A stretch of 64,000 bases of DNA from positions 39,309 to 103,308 of IMG/VR virus record IMGVR_UViG_3300044619_002381; one strand, written 5' to 3'. This document shows, piece after piece, positions 1 through 9,075 of this stretch (position 1 is the first letter of the stretch; every line of letters begins with the position of its first letter). The position numbers and the translations under genes are program-made. The notes under the pieces were generated by a model. The model saw only the letters and a list, made by a program, of their open reading frames with translations. It was not told the origin of the DNA and did not search any database. The stretch is from a virus.

Positions 1-131
1 GAGCCCATAGGGATCTTGGAGTTTCCATTTAACAATTAGCAAAGTTGACAAGGTGTAGAGTTTCCTGCCTGCACATCAGATTGGGAGTTGCCACTTGGAT
101 CCCATTTTTACGAGGGCAATCATGGCAATCT

Positions 132-1364
132 TCAACACAGGGCCGTAGGTTCTGGCCCACCCTGGCAAACCCCACACCCAAGTTTCCACAGGGAATTCAT
201 GGAAGCAAGTTCAAATGTACCTTCTAGTAACCAACCTTTCCCTTGAGGGGATTGACCCACGAAGTAAAATCTTCCCTTAGGCGCTTGAATGAATATATCT
301 GGTTTTACCCCAATTAATGAACCTCCCGCCAGGGTTTGGGTTTTTGCCTCTGGGTTTAGGGGGTCTGAGTAGAAAATTTGAAAAGCCCCCTTAACAACTG
401 CAAATTCACCGGTATTCATTCCCTGGAAGAAAATGGCTTCTTTGACAGAATCGGATGCAATGCCGCTATTGCCATCGGTTGCCCCTTCCAGTGTATTCCT
501 CCATAGTTCAACAGCATATCTAGCTAGCTTTTTCCCGGAATCTACATAGAAAACTTCCCTCAGTGGCTGCCTAGTTTGAGCGTCCCAAACGGTAACCACT
601 AGGCGACCATCTTCGGTATAGCTATTGTTACTTAGCAAGTAAATAGGTTGCCCCAAGGGGTCTTCTATGTATACTTCGGAAGGATCGCAAATAAAGACCC
701 AGTCTCCACTTTGAGTTACTTCATTACTCCATCTGATGCCAGACTGGTTGGAAAACTCGTATTCTGACGGATTAGCGCCAGGGTACCATGGGACATAAAT
801 ACTACCGGAAGCCTCGTCTACTACTCCGCCTAGGGGCAATGTGGTAGCTACATTAAGTCCTGGGAACAACTGCCTGCAATCTCCCCTTTGGACGCAAGGG
901 TCTAATGCGACGTATGGGTAGACTTCCTGTACTGTTACTGTATATAGTTGGGTGTATGCGTATTGAGATTGCTCGGTTATCCCCCTAAATTGGGTCGATG
1001 CGCAGTGGAACGGCTCAATAACTTGCACGAAAGAACCCGACGGCACCCCACCTGAAATTGTGATTTCTGAACCCATTAACAACTGAGTAGCAAAATCATG
1101 GCCAGAACTGGTTAGGTAATTTTGGCAAAGGAAATTCAATTCAAATTGCATCCTCTTATCGTAAATAAGGGGAATTTTATTTGTCACATTAGACGATGCC
1201 CCTACAAATCTAACCACAATGTTGTTAGTCTGATTTACCACACCCTCGTTATCCATGGCATCTGCCAGCCGTAGGACATTGACATTAAGTGGAATTAAAG
1301 GAGATGCTATTAGGGAGTCGCATAAGTACTGCTCTATGCGGGTTATAGTAGAAAGTTCAGCCAT
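132..1364 (-). CDS. Virion-associated protein, unknown (410 aa)
   Basis: I do not recognise this protein with confidence. It lies at the downstream end of the tail and baseplate gene run and follows the DUF1320-like gene by 8 nt, so it is probably a structural or tail-completion protein. The N-terminal 130 residues, beginning MAELSTITRIEQYL, recall Mu gp37-type tail proteins but I could not confirm this. The rest is beta-rich without visible membrane segments, and the C-terminus is cysteine-rich (CGVC motif). In Mu-like phages a gp37-like gene normally follows gp36, which agrees with the order here. The 131 bases beyond its stop hold only 15-codon reading frames and an ATG at 26-28 that runs off the window edge. 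Confidence 0.75.
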   Translation of the reverse strand: MAELSTITRIEQYLCDSLIASPLIPLNVNVLRLADAMDNEGVVNQTNNIVVRFVGASSNVTNKIPLIYDKRMQFELNFLCQNYLTSSGHDFATQLLMGSEITISGGVPSGSFVQVIEPFHCASTQFRGITEQSQYAYTQLYTVTVQEVYPYVALDPCVQRGDCRQLFPGLNVATTLPLGGVVDEASGSIYVPWYPGANPSEYEFSNQSGIRWSNEVTQSGDWVFICDPSEVYIEDPLGQPIYLLSNNSYTEDGRLVVTVWDAQTRQPLREVFYVDSGKKLARYAVELWRNTLEGATDGNSGIASDSVKEAIFFQGMNTGEFAVVKGAFQIFYSDPLNPEAKTQTLAGGSLIGVKPDIFIQAPKGRFYFVGQSPQGKGWLLEGTFELASMNSLWKLGCGVCQGGPEPTALC

Positions 1365-1372
1365 TGTTTACC

Positions 1373-2452
1373 TCATGGGAATATTGTATTTGACCCGCCG
1401 ATGTCGTAGCCACCCGCATCATTGGGTTGTATGACTTGTGGGGTGCCCCCCAGGTCTTCATAATTACTATCTGTTATCCAGTTGGAGTTGGTATTATTTT
1501 GTCCTGTGGCGCCATAACCCAATCGGTAATCTGGGGATTGATCCCCGGCTGGGTCTGTATTCCAACCGCCGAAACCCTTTCCGGATACACCATTATACCT
1601 TTGTGGAATACGCCATGTTCGCATTATACCGCGTTTAGTATCAATAGCAGAGTCCCCGTGTCCTGCCCGAATAGCAGTCATTTGCCGTTCGGCATCTAGT
1701 TGCTTAAGAGCCTCTACATAATCACTTTTGATATCATCTCTTTTACGGACTGTATCAAGGTAGTATCTAGCAATAATTAATGCAGTCCTTCTGCGACTAC
1801 TGGTAATTAGTACTTTGCCAGCCTTTCCAGACTGCTCAATATAAGAGTCAATTAGAGAATTAGCATCCTCAATGGCCATCCTGAGCTTAACTATGTTAAC
1901 GCTAGTCGCAGAAGCATCATCGATATTTGTCAGTTGAACGGCTTCTTTAAGGCCGAAGGCTGTGATGAAATCATCCGGGGATGCGCTACGTGGGTCTGAA
2001 CGGTTGGGCGTTAAAACTCCTGAGCGATCCTGATAGGGGAAGCCATAGCCGCCGATGGTTTGCCCTAGGTTAGACCCTTTTTGGGTGCCATCGGTCTTTT
2101 CGTCAGGGGCTAACGTATTTTTAACAGCAAACCTATAAAAGGCCCTGACGGCATTCCTCTTTTTGATTACATCATTTGAACCCGGTGGTATGGGCCCCCT
2201 GAGGCATACATTTAGGTCTAGTGGTGGTTCATACGAAACAAAGACTTCATCCCAAGGGGACAATGCAGAATCTAACCCCAGTGAGATCATCGTATCTGAG
2301 GAGTACACTATGGTGTTCACCCCATATTGACCGAAGCATACTGTGAAGCTGGAGACGGGGACAGGTATGGTAATGTCTAATGGCCCATCAAAGAATAGGA
2401 CAACATTATTTGGGGTCGTTAAAGTGGATTCCTTTAATTTGGGTATTGCCAT
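1373..2452 (-). CDS. Mu gp36-like (DUF1320-type) virion protein
   Basis: A 359-residue protein whose middle part (roughly 190-255) resembles the Mu gp36/DUF1320 helical domain: an IEDANSLIDSYI-like helix, a basic SRRRTALIIARYYLD stretch and a DYVEALKQL helix. In Mu-type phages this protein sits at the head-tail junction region. The N-terminal third and the Gly/Asn-rich C-terminal tail (about 285-359) are extra to the usual short family. It is separated by 2 nt from the upstream gene at 2455 and by 8 nt from the downstream one, consistent with co-translation. The call is by pattern recognition only. Confidence 0.7.
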   Translation of the reverse strand: MAIPKLKESTLTTPNNVVLFFDGPLDITIPVPVSSFTVCFGQYGVNTIVYSSDTMISLGLDSALSPWDEVFVSYEPPLDLNVCLRGPIPPGSNDVIKKRNAVRAFYRFAVKNTLAPDEKTDGTQKGSNLGQTIGGYGFPYQDRSGVLTPNRSDPRSASPDDFITAFGLKEAVQLTNIDDASATSVNIVKLRMAIEDANSLIDSYIEQSGKAGKVLITSSRRRTALIIARYYLDTVRKRDDIKSDYVEALKQLDAERQMTAIRAGHGDSAIDTKRGIMRTWRIPQRYNGVSGKGFGGWNTDPAGDQSPDYRLGYGATGQNNTNSNWITDSNYEDLGGTPQVIQPNDAGGYDIGGSNTIFP

Positions 2453-2454
2453 GA

Positions 2455-2868
2455 TTATCTCAGAATTAAGTAATCGTCAGGTTCATTGGTTACGGGGAAG
2501 AAATTCTCTGATACCCAAAATGGATAGGCATCTCTATTGACTCTGACTAGGAAGCCTTTCCCCTCCGGGTACAAGCAATTGACCAATACCTGGGCAGCAA
2601 GTCTCAGGGGCCATTCGTCTCTCCAGTTAATCTCCCAATGCTCTACTGTAATAAGATTACCCACAAGAGTGTAATCGATTCTGGACACAATATAGCCGCC
2701 CCCGAAATCAGGTGCAGGATAGTCAAAAGTTTGCTGCAATGATTCATAGGGTTCTCCGTCGTATTTACCGAGGATGTATCTTCCTTGTTCTGGGCCATTT
2801 TCATAGTATAGAAAATCTTGAAAGGCAAATAGGTCTTGGCGATAAATTGAAGGTCGGCGGATAGCCAT
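2455..2868 (-). CDS. Hypothetical virion protein (137 aa)
   Basis: Unrecognised 137-residue protein beginning MAIRRPSIYRQDLFAFQDFL. It is rich in aromatic residues (Tyr, Phe, Trp) and predicted mostly beta, with no signal peptide or membrane segment. It sits between the DUF1320-like protein and a small Cys-repeat protein with gaps of only 2 nt on each side, so it is very likely part of the same tail/baseplate operon. Reading-frame integrity and the tight packing are the main support. Confidence 0.7.
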   Translation of the reverse strand: MAIRRPSIYRQDLFAFQDFLYYENGPEQGRYILGKYDGEPYESLQQTFDYPAPDFGGGYIVSRIDYTLVGNLITVEHWEINWRDEWPLRLAAQVLVNCLYPEGKGFLVRVNRDAYPFWVSENFFPVTNEPDDYLILR

Positions 2869-2870
2869 TG

Positions 2871-3290
2871 TTAAATCGCAGCGAGTACTGTGAATGTGCC
2901 ATTCTGGGTTACAATTCTAGTTGGTCTAAACTCTTTACCAGCGACAATCAGGCGGTCGGTATTTGTAATATCATTTACCCTGAGGGTTTGTTCGCAATTT
3001 ACGGGTTGCTCGCAGTTTACGGGTTGTTCGCAATTTACTGCCTTAAGAAAGTTAGTTGGGACCCCGACGCTAAACAAGTCTTTACTAAGCAAGCTGTCAC
3101 CTACAGAAAATGATACATCGGCAAATATGCTTCGAGACGCATAAATTGAATCATAAACCGACAAATTATTAACTACACCAAGGGACTGATAAAAAACTGG
3201 AGCTAACGGGTTTGTGGCACTTTGACCGAACCCTTGATAGATTGGGAACCCTGGGTCATAATCAGCGTTGTAGTTACTTTCGAATGCCAT
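2871..3290 (-). CDS. Small virion protein with tandem NCEQPV repeat
   Basis: A 139-residue protein whose start overlaps the stop of the spike gene by one base. The N-terminal 85 residues look like a beta-rich virion domain. Residues about 85-100 hold two full and one partial copy of the hexapeptide NCEQPV, encoded by an 18-bp tandem DNA repeat. The regular cysteines could bind metal or cross-link, but that is speculation. Its place next to the spike suggests a baseplate tip or spike accessory role. Confidence 0.68.
   Translation of the reverse strand: MAFESNYNADYDPGFPIYQGFGQSATNPLAPVFYQSLGVVNNLSVYDSIYASRSIFADVSFSVGDSLLSKDLFSVGVPTNFLKAVNCEQPVNCEQPVNCEQTLRVNDITNTDRLIVAGKEFRPTRIVTQNGTFTVLAAI
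2991..3038 (-). repeat. 18-bp tandem repeat, about 2.7 copies, in frame
   Basis: Two near-identical 18-bp units (2991-3008 and 3009-3026) and a partial third (3027-3038) inside the gene at 2871-3290. Copies differ at one or two positions only. The unit length keeps the frame and encodes NCEQPV. Confidence 0.9.
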
Positions 3291-4483
3291 TATTTGAAGG
3301 GGTTTAGTGCGGAAGTCAAAGATGAGTAAACAGTGTTTATAGTGCCTTGGGGATTTTGTAACGTTTTTAGTATGAAATTAGTTTGAGGGGAATACGATTG
3401 TAGGGCCGCCAATGCAGTTGACTGAATAAATGTTGTGGGATCTGATATGATGTTCCTTGCAGCCTCAGCGATAGAGAGGGCTTTTTGTGCTGTTTTTAAA
3501 GCGGTCTCCGCAAAGTTTATGCCAGGTATTGCTGGTAGAGTCGCTGGAATTTGTGGAGTCCATGCGGTAGTAAAAGAGCCTTTAATTTGGCCTTCTATGT
3601 ACCCGGCATCCTTCCTCACAAAATCCATCGCAGCACCCATGTCTAGGAGCTTAGGGTCTTCGAAAGGGAATGGTTGTTTATCGCTCATCGGTGGAGGATT
3701 CCAATTAGCATCGACCCCAAATGGGTTACCAGTGGGCGCAGTCCCGAAAGCTGAGTATCTTTTGCACTGGCCATTGGATGTTGGAAAAGTACAGTCGCCT
3801 ACCGTCCCGGCTTGAATGGGGTTTTGCCTATTTCCAGAAGAGTCTGGTGGTTGAATGGAATCATTAGCCCCTGCGTGTCCATGTTGCAAGTCACAATGCC
3901 TTACCCAGATATACTCACCGTTTCTTTTCAGACAGACGCATACCCAGTCAGAACTCATGGGGCCATCCTCTTCTATGACAGAGCAACCACGGTTCTCCTT
4001 GCAAGGTGGTGGCAGGCTCCCTGAGGGGTAAGCCGGGAGGCGGGTCATGGAAGAGTTATTAGGAATTGTCAACCCCCCTGCCGCTTGTTCTGTTAGGTTT
4101 TGTGGGTCGTAAAGGGTATCACTCAAGATGGCATAGTGATATTGGCCATTACTTAGTATGACATTTACTCTGGACCCTACCAAGTCAGGGGGCTGCTTAC
4201 CGACAAATGCAGGAGAAGCGTCAATCCAATGGGAATATGAATTTCCTTTACCGTCCCTTGGACCCGAAAATAAACCGGCCCCTTCAATTTCAGGGATATC
4301 CTCCGGGTTCATAGCATCAAATAGTACCCTCACCCTACCGAGATTCTCAGGGTCATCGACATCGACTATTTTTCCCCTAACCATCCCCCTAGGTAAACCA
4401 GCATACTTAGCATTGGATTCTGCAAATAGCATCAACCTGGCTAAATTGTGAGTTAGCGGTATGCAACTGAGACTTTGTGCCAT
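3290..4483 (-). CDS. Baseplate spike protein, gpV/gp5 OB-fold type
   Basis: A 397-residue protein with an N-terminal OB-fold like that of T4 gp5 and P2/Mu gpV spikes: a GMVRGKIVDVDDPENLGRVRV segment at about residues 33-53, typical of the family, followed by a variable cysteine-containing middle region. The C-terminal 120 residues are helical and Ala/Thr-rich rather than a repetitive beta-helix, so the piercing tip may be a separate polypeptide. It would sit at the centre of the baseplate and puncture the host envelope. It overlaps both neighbours by 1 nt. Confidence 0.82.
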   Translation of the reverse strand: MAQSLSCIPLTHNLARLMLFAESNAKYAGLPRGMVRGKIVDVDDPENLGRVRVLFDAMNPEDIPEIEGAGLFSGPRDGKGNSYSHWIDASPAFVGKQPPDLVGSRVNVILSNGQYHYAILSDTLYDPQNLTEQAAGGLTIPNNSSMTRLPAYPSGSLPPPCKENRGCSVIEEDGPMSSDWVCVCLKRNGEYIWVRHCDLQHGHAGANDSIQPPDSSGNRQNPIQAGTVGDCTFPTSNGQCKRYSAFGTAPTGNPFGVDANWNPPPMSDKQPFPFEDPKLLDMGAAMDFVRKDAGYIEGQIKGSFTTAWTPQIPATLPAIPGINFAETALKTAQKALSIAEAARNIISDPTTFIQSTALAALQSYSPQTNFILKTLQNPQGTINTVYSSLTSALNPFK

Positions 4484-4830
4484 TACTTATGCGCTGAGAA
4501 TCTAGGGGTATTTCTAAGTTGGGTGCGCTTTGGTTGGGGTTTGACTATCTTTTGTTCCCCTTGAGCTACTTGTGCCACTTGTGTGTCATCAACCGTAAAT
4601 TGAATTAATTCATTTTTGTCTAACTCTGCAGTTTCCTCAGGCACTTTTGGTTTAGAGAGGGCTTTAAGAACTGGGCTTAGTTGCTTGGGGGTTATTTCCA
4701 AAATTGGTTCAGGGCTTTCGGGGGTCTCGGGGTTCCCAAGGGTCCCAAGGCTCCCAAGGCTCTCAGCGCCCTCGGCGCTATCAGGAGTCAAATCCTGAGT
4801 CTCATCCAAGTTTTTTCTTTTGGTGGTCAT
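4483..4830 (-). CDS. Low-complexity hypothetical protein (115 aa)
   Basis: A short protein dominated by Glu, Pro, Ser and Lys, with a repetitive SLGSLGTLGNPETPESPEP segment near residue 25 and a basic C-terminus. It looks intrinsically disordered. Its stop overlaps the start of the spike gene, so it is co-translated with baseplate proteins; a chaperone or assembly role is possible but not shown by the sequence. Confidence 0.6.
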   Translation of the reverse strand: MTTKRKNLDETQDLTPDSAEGAESLGSLGTLGNPETPESPEPILEITPKQLSPVLKALSKPKVPEETAELDKNELIQFTVDDTQVAQVAQGEQKIVKPQPKRTQLRNTPRFSAHK

Positions 4831-4883
4831 AATAATTTGTTTGTATGGTGGATTTTTACCCTGACTTTATTGTTACAGATCAA

Positions 4884-7778
4884 TTATGGGCAATCCGGGC
4901 ACGGGGTCAAATAGAGGGAGGTTCTTTGCGTACATTTTTTCCAAGATGTAGGATTAAATGGGTCGAAGAAAGTTTCATCAGCGGCCGACAAATCAGCAGC
5001 AAAATACGCATAGCCGACCTTATAGTGGTTGGCGTCTACTCTGTAAGATTCTTCGTTTATGACACAAGTAGTTGGAATTTTATAGATACTGGAATCCCAG
5101 AGTGGTGCGTCTACTCTTTCGATAATTGAATCTTCCAAGTCATTAGCCAAGTGGCCAGATAGTCTTCCGCATTCGTCAGCTCTGTAGTAATCCCCTTCCC
5201 AATCCCCATAGACTTTATCTGATGTGGCTTCAGTGGTCGCTCTACGGTCGTGGAGGGGAGCGTATTCCACTATTTTGGACCCTGAGAAATCATCAAAATC
5301 AATGTCCGCACCCGGCAATATGGCGGCATTTAGGTAGTCCTCTTCCAGACCTAGGCCGTACCTTACATTGGAATATAAGTAAGATTCAGAATACAGATAA
5401 GTAGGACTCGATGGTTCTAAACCGTATAGAAACACATCGTCGTAAATTCTTGGTTGCTCCTGCTGAGGGGGACACTCCATGTCTTCTGGAGATAAAGGGG
5501 ACCCCCATAAGCCAAAATCTTGGCAAATCAGGTTTACTTTTTGCCACTCTGGTCCGTTCCTTTGGTAGGCTGGTGGTAACCTTAGGAAATAATTCTCCCA
5601 GTTATCATCGCCTACTCCTGAATTTAAATCCGCCACGAGGGCATTGTCATGCATGTCCAACTCTGGTACGGAATTGGCCACATACATGGGCTTCGTCTTC
5701 CAAATTCTCAAAGAAGTAGAAGCGTCCATTACGTTGGGGGACATGTAGATTTGTAACCCACTGAATACCAAGTTGGAGATGTCGTGTCTAAATGTGTAAG
5801 TCAGCGAATCCGTTATTATTACTGTCGGGAGTTTAACTTTTCCCTCGAAAGTCATTGTATTGTAGGAAAAATTAAAAGTTCCATTCAGGCTGTCAACTGT
5901 AAAAACTATTTGAAAGTCCTCAGTTTGATACGGAATAGATGGCTCTAGTGGTACACCGTTACAAAATACCTTAACAGCATCAAAATTGACAGCTGATGAT
6001 GGGACAGCAGGGGTGAAACTATTGATGTCTACCCAGTCTCCTTGTAGTTCCCATTGGGTGCCCACCAACTCCCACCGATTATAATAGAAGATAGATGCCC
6101 CCCTTGTCTGTGGGTCGGGGTTACTGTAATCCCAAGATAATTCCCCATCTTGTAGCTCATCGCCAAAGAGACGGGTATCTCCGATGTACCTTAATTTGGA
6201 CGGGGGTGAAATATACCAAGGACTCCTCGGCTGATTATCCCACCTTGATAAGATCAGGGGGTAAGGGCCCCCCAGGTTTGCCAATAGGTTGGCAATCACA
6301 TAGCTACTAGTGGATGGGCTAAGGGATGCCGAATTCTCTAGTTTGATAATTACCCTTGCAGGTAAAATGGGGGCGTCTATGGAAAAGTTTGCCTCATCAG
6401 GGTATACTACGGACTGCAGCTGCCAGTGCCCCTCATCAGATGGTTTGAACAGGTCGATTTGGCAAGTACCGGATATGACCCCAGACAGACCTATAACTCC
6501 ATCAGCTTCTGATAGCCCGGTGGCGTCTAAGATCCTAACGACTGCCCCGACTGTAATTGGGTCCGTATAGCTAGAGAAACTATTATAATCAGGGAATAAG
6601 AAATCAGGGATTAAGGGGAAATTACCATCTTCAGGATACTCTATCTCCACCCATGGGCCACAGTTGAAGCCGCCCCCGTCGTAAACCGAAAATGATCCTG
6701 TCTGGCTATTCCACCAGATTTGATTTTGTTTTGGGGACGGGGCAGTAGGGCTTACTGCTGCCTTCTGGTAGTAAATGAAATTTAAAATGTCATTAAATGG
6801 TATCTTTCTCTCCACTGGCGCCAAATACAGGGAGTTTCTTTCATCGAAACCATGTAAGCTAAGGCTATCAAATACGAAATTAAATGGTAAAAATCCGCCC
6901 TTATTTCCCCAGACCCCTGTAAAATTATCTAAGACGGATTTGCAATTCCAGTCACTATTGAATGACCAAGGCAGTACCAGGAAAGTAGAGCTGTACTCAT
7001 CATACTTTAACAGGGCATTAATTCCAAGACCTTCTAATTTTAGATTTAGGGGGATGTCTAGGAACCATGACTTTGTTTCAAAACTATAGGTTGGATTTAT
7101 GGTAACTTCTTCAGAAATGATGAGCTGTACGGGTTTATCAAAGTATAGTCTGGACCCCGCATAAAATATGTTGAATACATACGGTAAAGAGTATTGGTTA
7201 TCAAAATCTGGGTGGAGAACTATGGAACCAGTCTCATTTACTAGGTTAACCAAAAATGAAGCATCAGCAGAGATGCCTGGAGTTGGCCTATAGAATGGGG
7301 CTGGTCGAGTACTTTCTATATCAATTTTAATTTGGCTACCGATAGAGTAATCAAGTATGAATTGATCATTAAACTCGCTAATAAACAACGATAAGGATTG
7401 GCTATTTTTTTGGACACCCTTTATTTCGTACGAGTAATCACCCAATGTCAAAATTTGACCGATTTGTATTCTGTTATCAGATTCAACGACAATGGAGCCT
7501 TCCCAGTTCCTAATTTCTTTGACGGCAGGAAATACAGAGCTATTGTAAACACCAAAAGTACCACCCAAGAGTTGTCGTTTTTGGTCTATGTTTGAAGCAA
7601 GACTAAACCAGTATTCATCACCGCTCCAACCTAATAGCTGAGCTAACCAATCTAATTGGTTACTAACTCTGGTTCCAACTTGTTGGACAGATGAAGCTTG
7701 ACTTTCTGATAGGAATGGGTTGGAATACCCATAGAGTTCGTAGTCACCTATGTTAAAATTTGGGGAAATTTTGGTCAT
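4884..7778 (-). CDS. Large tail or baseplate structural protein (964 aa)
   Basis: A 964-residue beta-rich protein without a recognisable catalytic motif. Aromatic and Asp/Asn-rich loops recur throughout, and the C-terminus ends with a CPDC motif. It lies 1 nt downstream of another structural gene and two genes below the J-like baseplate protein. In phages with this layout the position is often taken by tail-fibre or baseplate-periphery proteins, so a receptor-contact or fibre role is the best inference. No homologue was recognised by eye. Confidence 0.72.
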   Translation of the reverse strand: MTKISPNFNIGDYELYGYSNPFLSESQASSVQQVGTRVSNQLDWLAQLLGWSGDEYWFSLASNIDQKRQLLGGTFGVYNSSVFPAVKEIRNWEGSIVVESDNRIQIGQILTLGDYSYEIKGVQKNSQSLSLFISEFNDQFILDYSIGSQIKIDIESTRPAPFYRPTPGISADASFLVNLVNETGSIVLHPDFDNQYSLPYVFNIFYAGSRLYFDKPVQLIISEEVTINPTYSFETKSWFLDIPLNLKLEGLGINALLKYDEYSSTFLVLPWSFNSDWNCKSVLDNFTGVWGNKGGFLPFNFVFDSLSLHGFDERNSLYLAPVERKIPFNDILNFIYYQKAAVSPTAPSPKQNQIWWNSQTGSFSVYDGGGFNCGPWVEIEYPEDGNFPLIPDFLFPDYNSFSSYTDPITVGAVVRILDATGLSEADGVIGLSGVISGTCQIDLFKPSDEGHWQLQSVVYPDEANFSIDAPILPARVIIKLENSASLSPSTSSYVIANLLANLGGPYPLILSRWDNQPRSPWYISPPSKLRYIGDTRLFGDELQDGELSWDYSNPDPQTRGASIFYYNRWELVGTQWELQGDWVDINSFTPAVPSSAVNFDAVKVFCNGVPLEPSIPYQTEDFQIVFTVDSLNGTFNFSYNTMTFEGKVKLPTVIITDSLTYTFRHDISNLVFSGLQIYMSPNVMDASTSLRIWKTKPMYVANSVPELDMHDNALVADLNSGVGDDNWENYFLRLPPAYQRNGPEWQKVNLICQDFGLWGSPLSPEDMECPPQQEQPRIYDDVFLYGLEPSSPTYLYSESYLYSNVRYGLGLEEDYLNAAILPGADIDFDDFSGSKIVEYAPLHDRRATTEATSDKVYGDWEGDYYRADECGRLSGHLANDLEDSIIERVDAPLWDSSIYKIPTTCVINEESYRVDANHYKVGYAYFAADLSAADETFFDPFNPTSWKKCTQRTSLYLTPCPDCP

Positions 7779-7779
7779 T

Positions 7780-9075
7780 TTATTCTACAATGATTAAATC
7801 ATCAGATAGTGCTAAGTATTCTTGATTCATGCAAGTATTGGGGGTCATCCACAGGGTCGAATAATTATCCACTTGCTCGTATAGGTTAATCAAGTTGTCA
7901 TCCCATGGTCTTGTAAGCCATTCTGCAATGGGTTGGTAATCTGCATTTACAGACTCTCTGATGTCAAAAATTTTCTTTACTTCATAACTCGGGGAAATAT
8001 CAACTTGAGCAAGTTTACAATAGGTGACCGGAACCTCTTTTCCAGCACCATTGATTACTGTAGATGGCAGACTGCCTAGTGGGTGAGCAACAAGGGATAC
8101 TTCTGATTTACCCGTTGATGGTCTCCTCAGGAGGGAGATAGTCCCTGAAACAGAAACAGATTGTATGGAAATTTTGGGGTCTGACCACTCGATTTTCCAA
8201 CCAGTATTAAAAGTAGGTATTGCAATTTTAAACGTAAAGAATTGACCTATACTATCCCTACTAACTTCCACTGTTTCCACAAAAATCCAATCCGGATCAG
8301 GGCAGTATGGATTATCAGGGTGCGGTTGCCCAGGGTTATCAGGATCTTCGTTAAGACAATTAGTTATAGATAGGGTGGCGTTGCCCGTAATTACAGTGTT
8401 AGGTGGACAACGGAAAGTTATCTCAGAAAAAGAAGCCGCCCTGGGGAATTGCCAGTATAGGTATGGAGCCCCGGAATAATTTGGGAATAGCCCATCGTAA
8501 TTTCTCCACTCTAAGGTCGTATCATCGCAAAAAGCATATTTAGGTACGAACCTCCACCCTACCTCAGAATCTGTGCCACTGACGACATTCATTTCGTGAC
8601 CTGATAAGGAGTAATTCTCTACAGAATACAAAGCATAGAAGGGGGAATCGTCATAGGTCAATCTATAAGCTATCAAATATTGGGAATCAGCCATCCCCAC
8701 CAATTCTAAATTTATAATGACTGGACCTATGGAAAGATTACCGTGTTCCCAAACTACGGTTCCAGGCTTGATGACTAAAAATTTATCGTCCCCTGATGGA
8801 ACAACTTCTAGGGAATTAGGGCCAAACGGACTTTCCCCAGGCGGTAGATACACATAGGCAGACTTTCTATCTAGTCCAAAGTCAATATAGTATCGTTCCG
8901 ATGCAGCAGGTAACCTACCATAAATAGGTCTACCATCTGGTACCCATTCAGTGGGTGTCTCAAACAGGTTATTAGCCTCTTGAAACTGAACGGATAATAT
9001 AGTACCAAATGTAGGATTAGAAGATGTTTGAATTTCTCCCCTGCCCCCATTTAAAGGCGTGATAATCTGGCTCAT
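7780..9075 (-). CDS. Tail/baseplate structural protein (431 aa)
   Basis: A 431-residue beta-rich protein that starts 4 nt inside the end of the J-like gene (ATGA overlap) and ends 1 nt before the 964-residue gene. There is no membrane segment and no clear motif. A Pro/Asp-rich linker (NEDPDNPGQPHPDNP) at about residue 245 separates two beta domains. Translational coupling with the J-like protein argues for a baseplate-periphery component, the position where Mu and P2 encode gpI-like proteins. Confidence 0.7.
   Translation of the reverse strand: MSQIITPLNGGRGEIQTSSNPTFGTILSVQFQEANNLFETPTEWVPDGRPIYGRLPAASERYYIDFGLDRKSAYVYLPPGESPFGPNSLEVVPSGDDKFLVIKPGTVVWEHGNLSIGPVIINLELVGMADSQYLIAYRLTYDDSPFYALYSVENYSLSGHEMNVVSGTDSEVGWRFVPKYAFCDDTTLEWRNYDGLFPNYSGAPYLYWQFPRAASFSEITFRCPPNTVITGNATLSITNCLNEDPDNPGQPHPDNPYCPDPDWIFVETVEVSRDSIGQFFTFKIAIPTFNTGWKIEWSDPKISIQSVSVSGTISLLRRPSTGKSEVSLVAHPLGSLPSTVINGAGKEVPVTYCKLAQVDISPSYEVKKIFDIRESVNADYQPIAEWLTRPWDDNLINLYEQVDNYSTLWMTPNTCMNQEYLALSDDLIIVE

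Noticed and set aside
4616-4798. Plus-strand reading frames throughout the window, such as 4616-4798, 37281-38330 and 12959-13534.
   Set aside because: All overlap well-supported minus-strand genes and have shadow-like composition.
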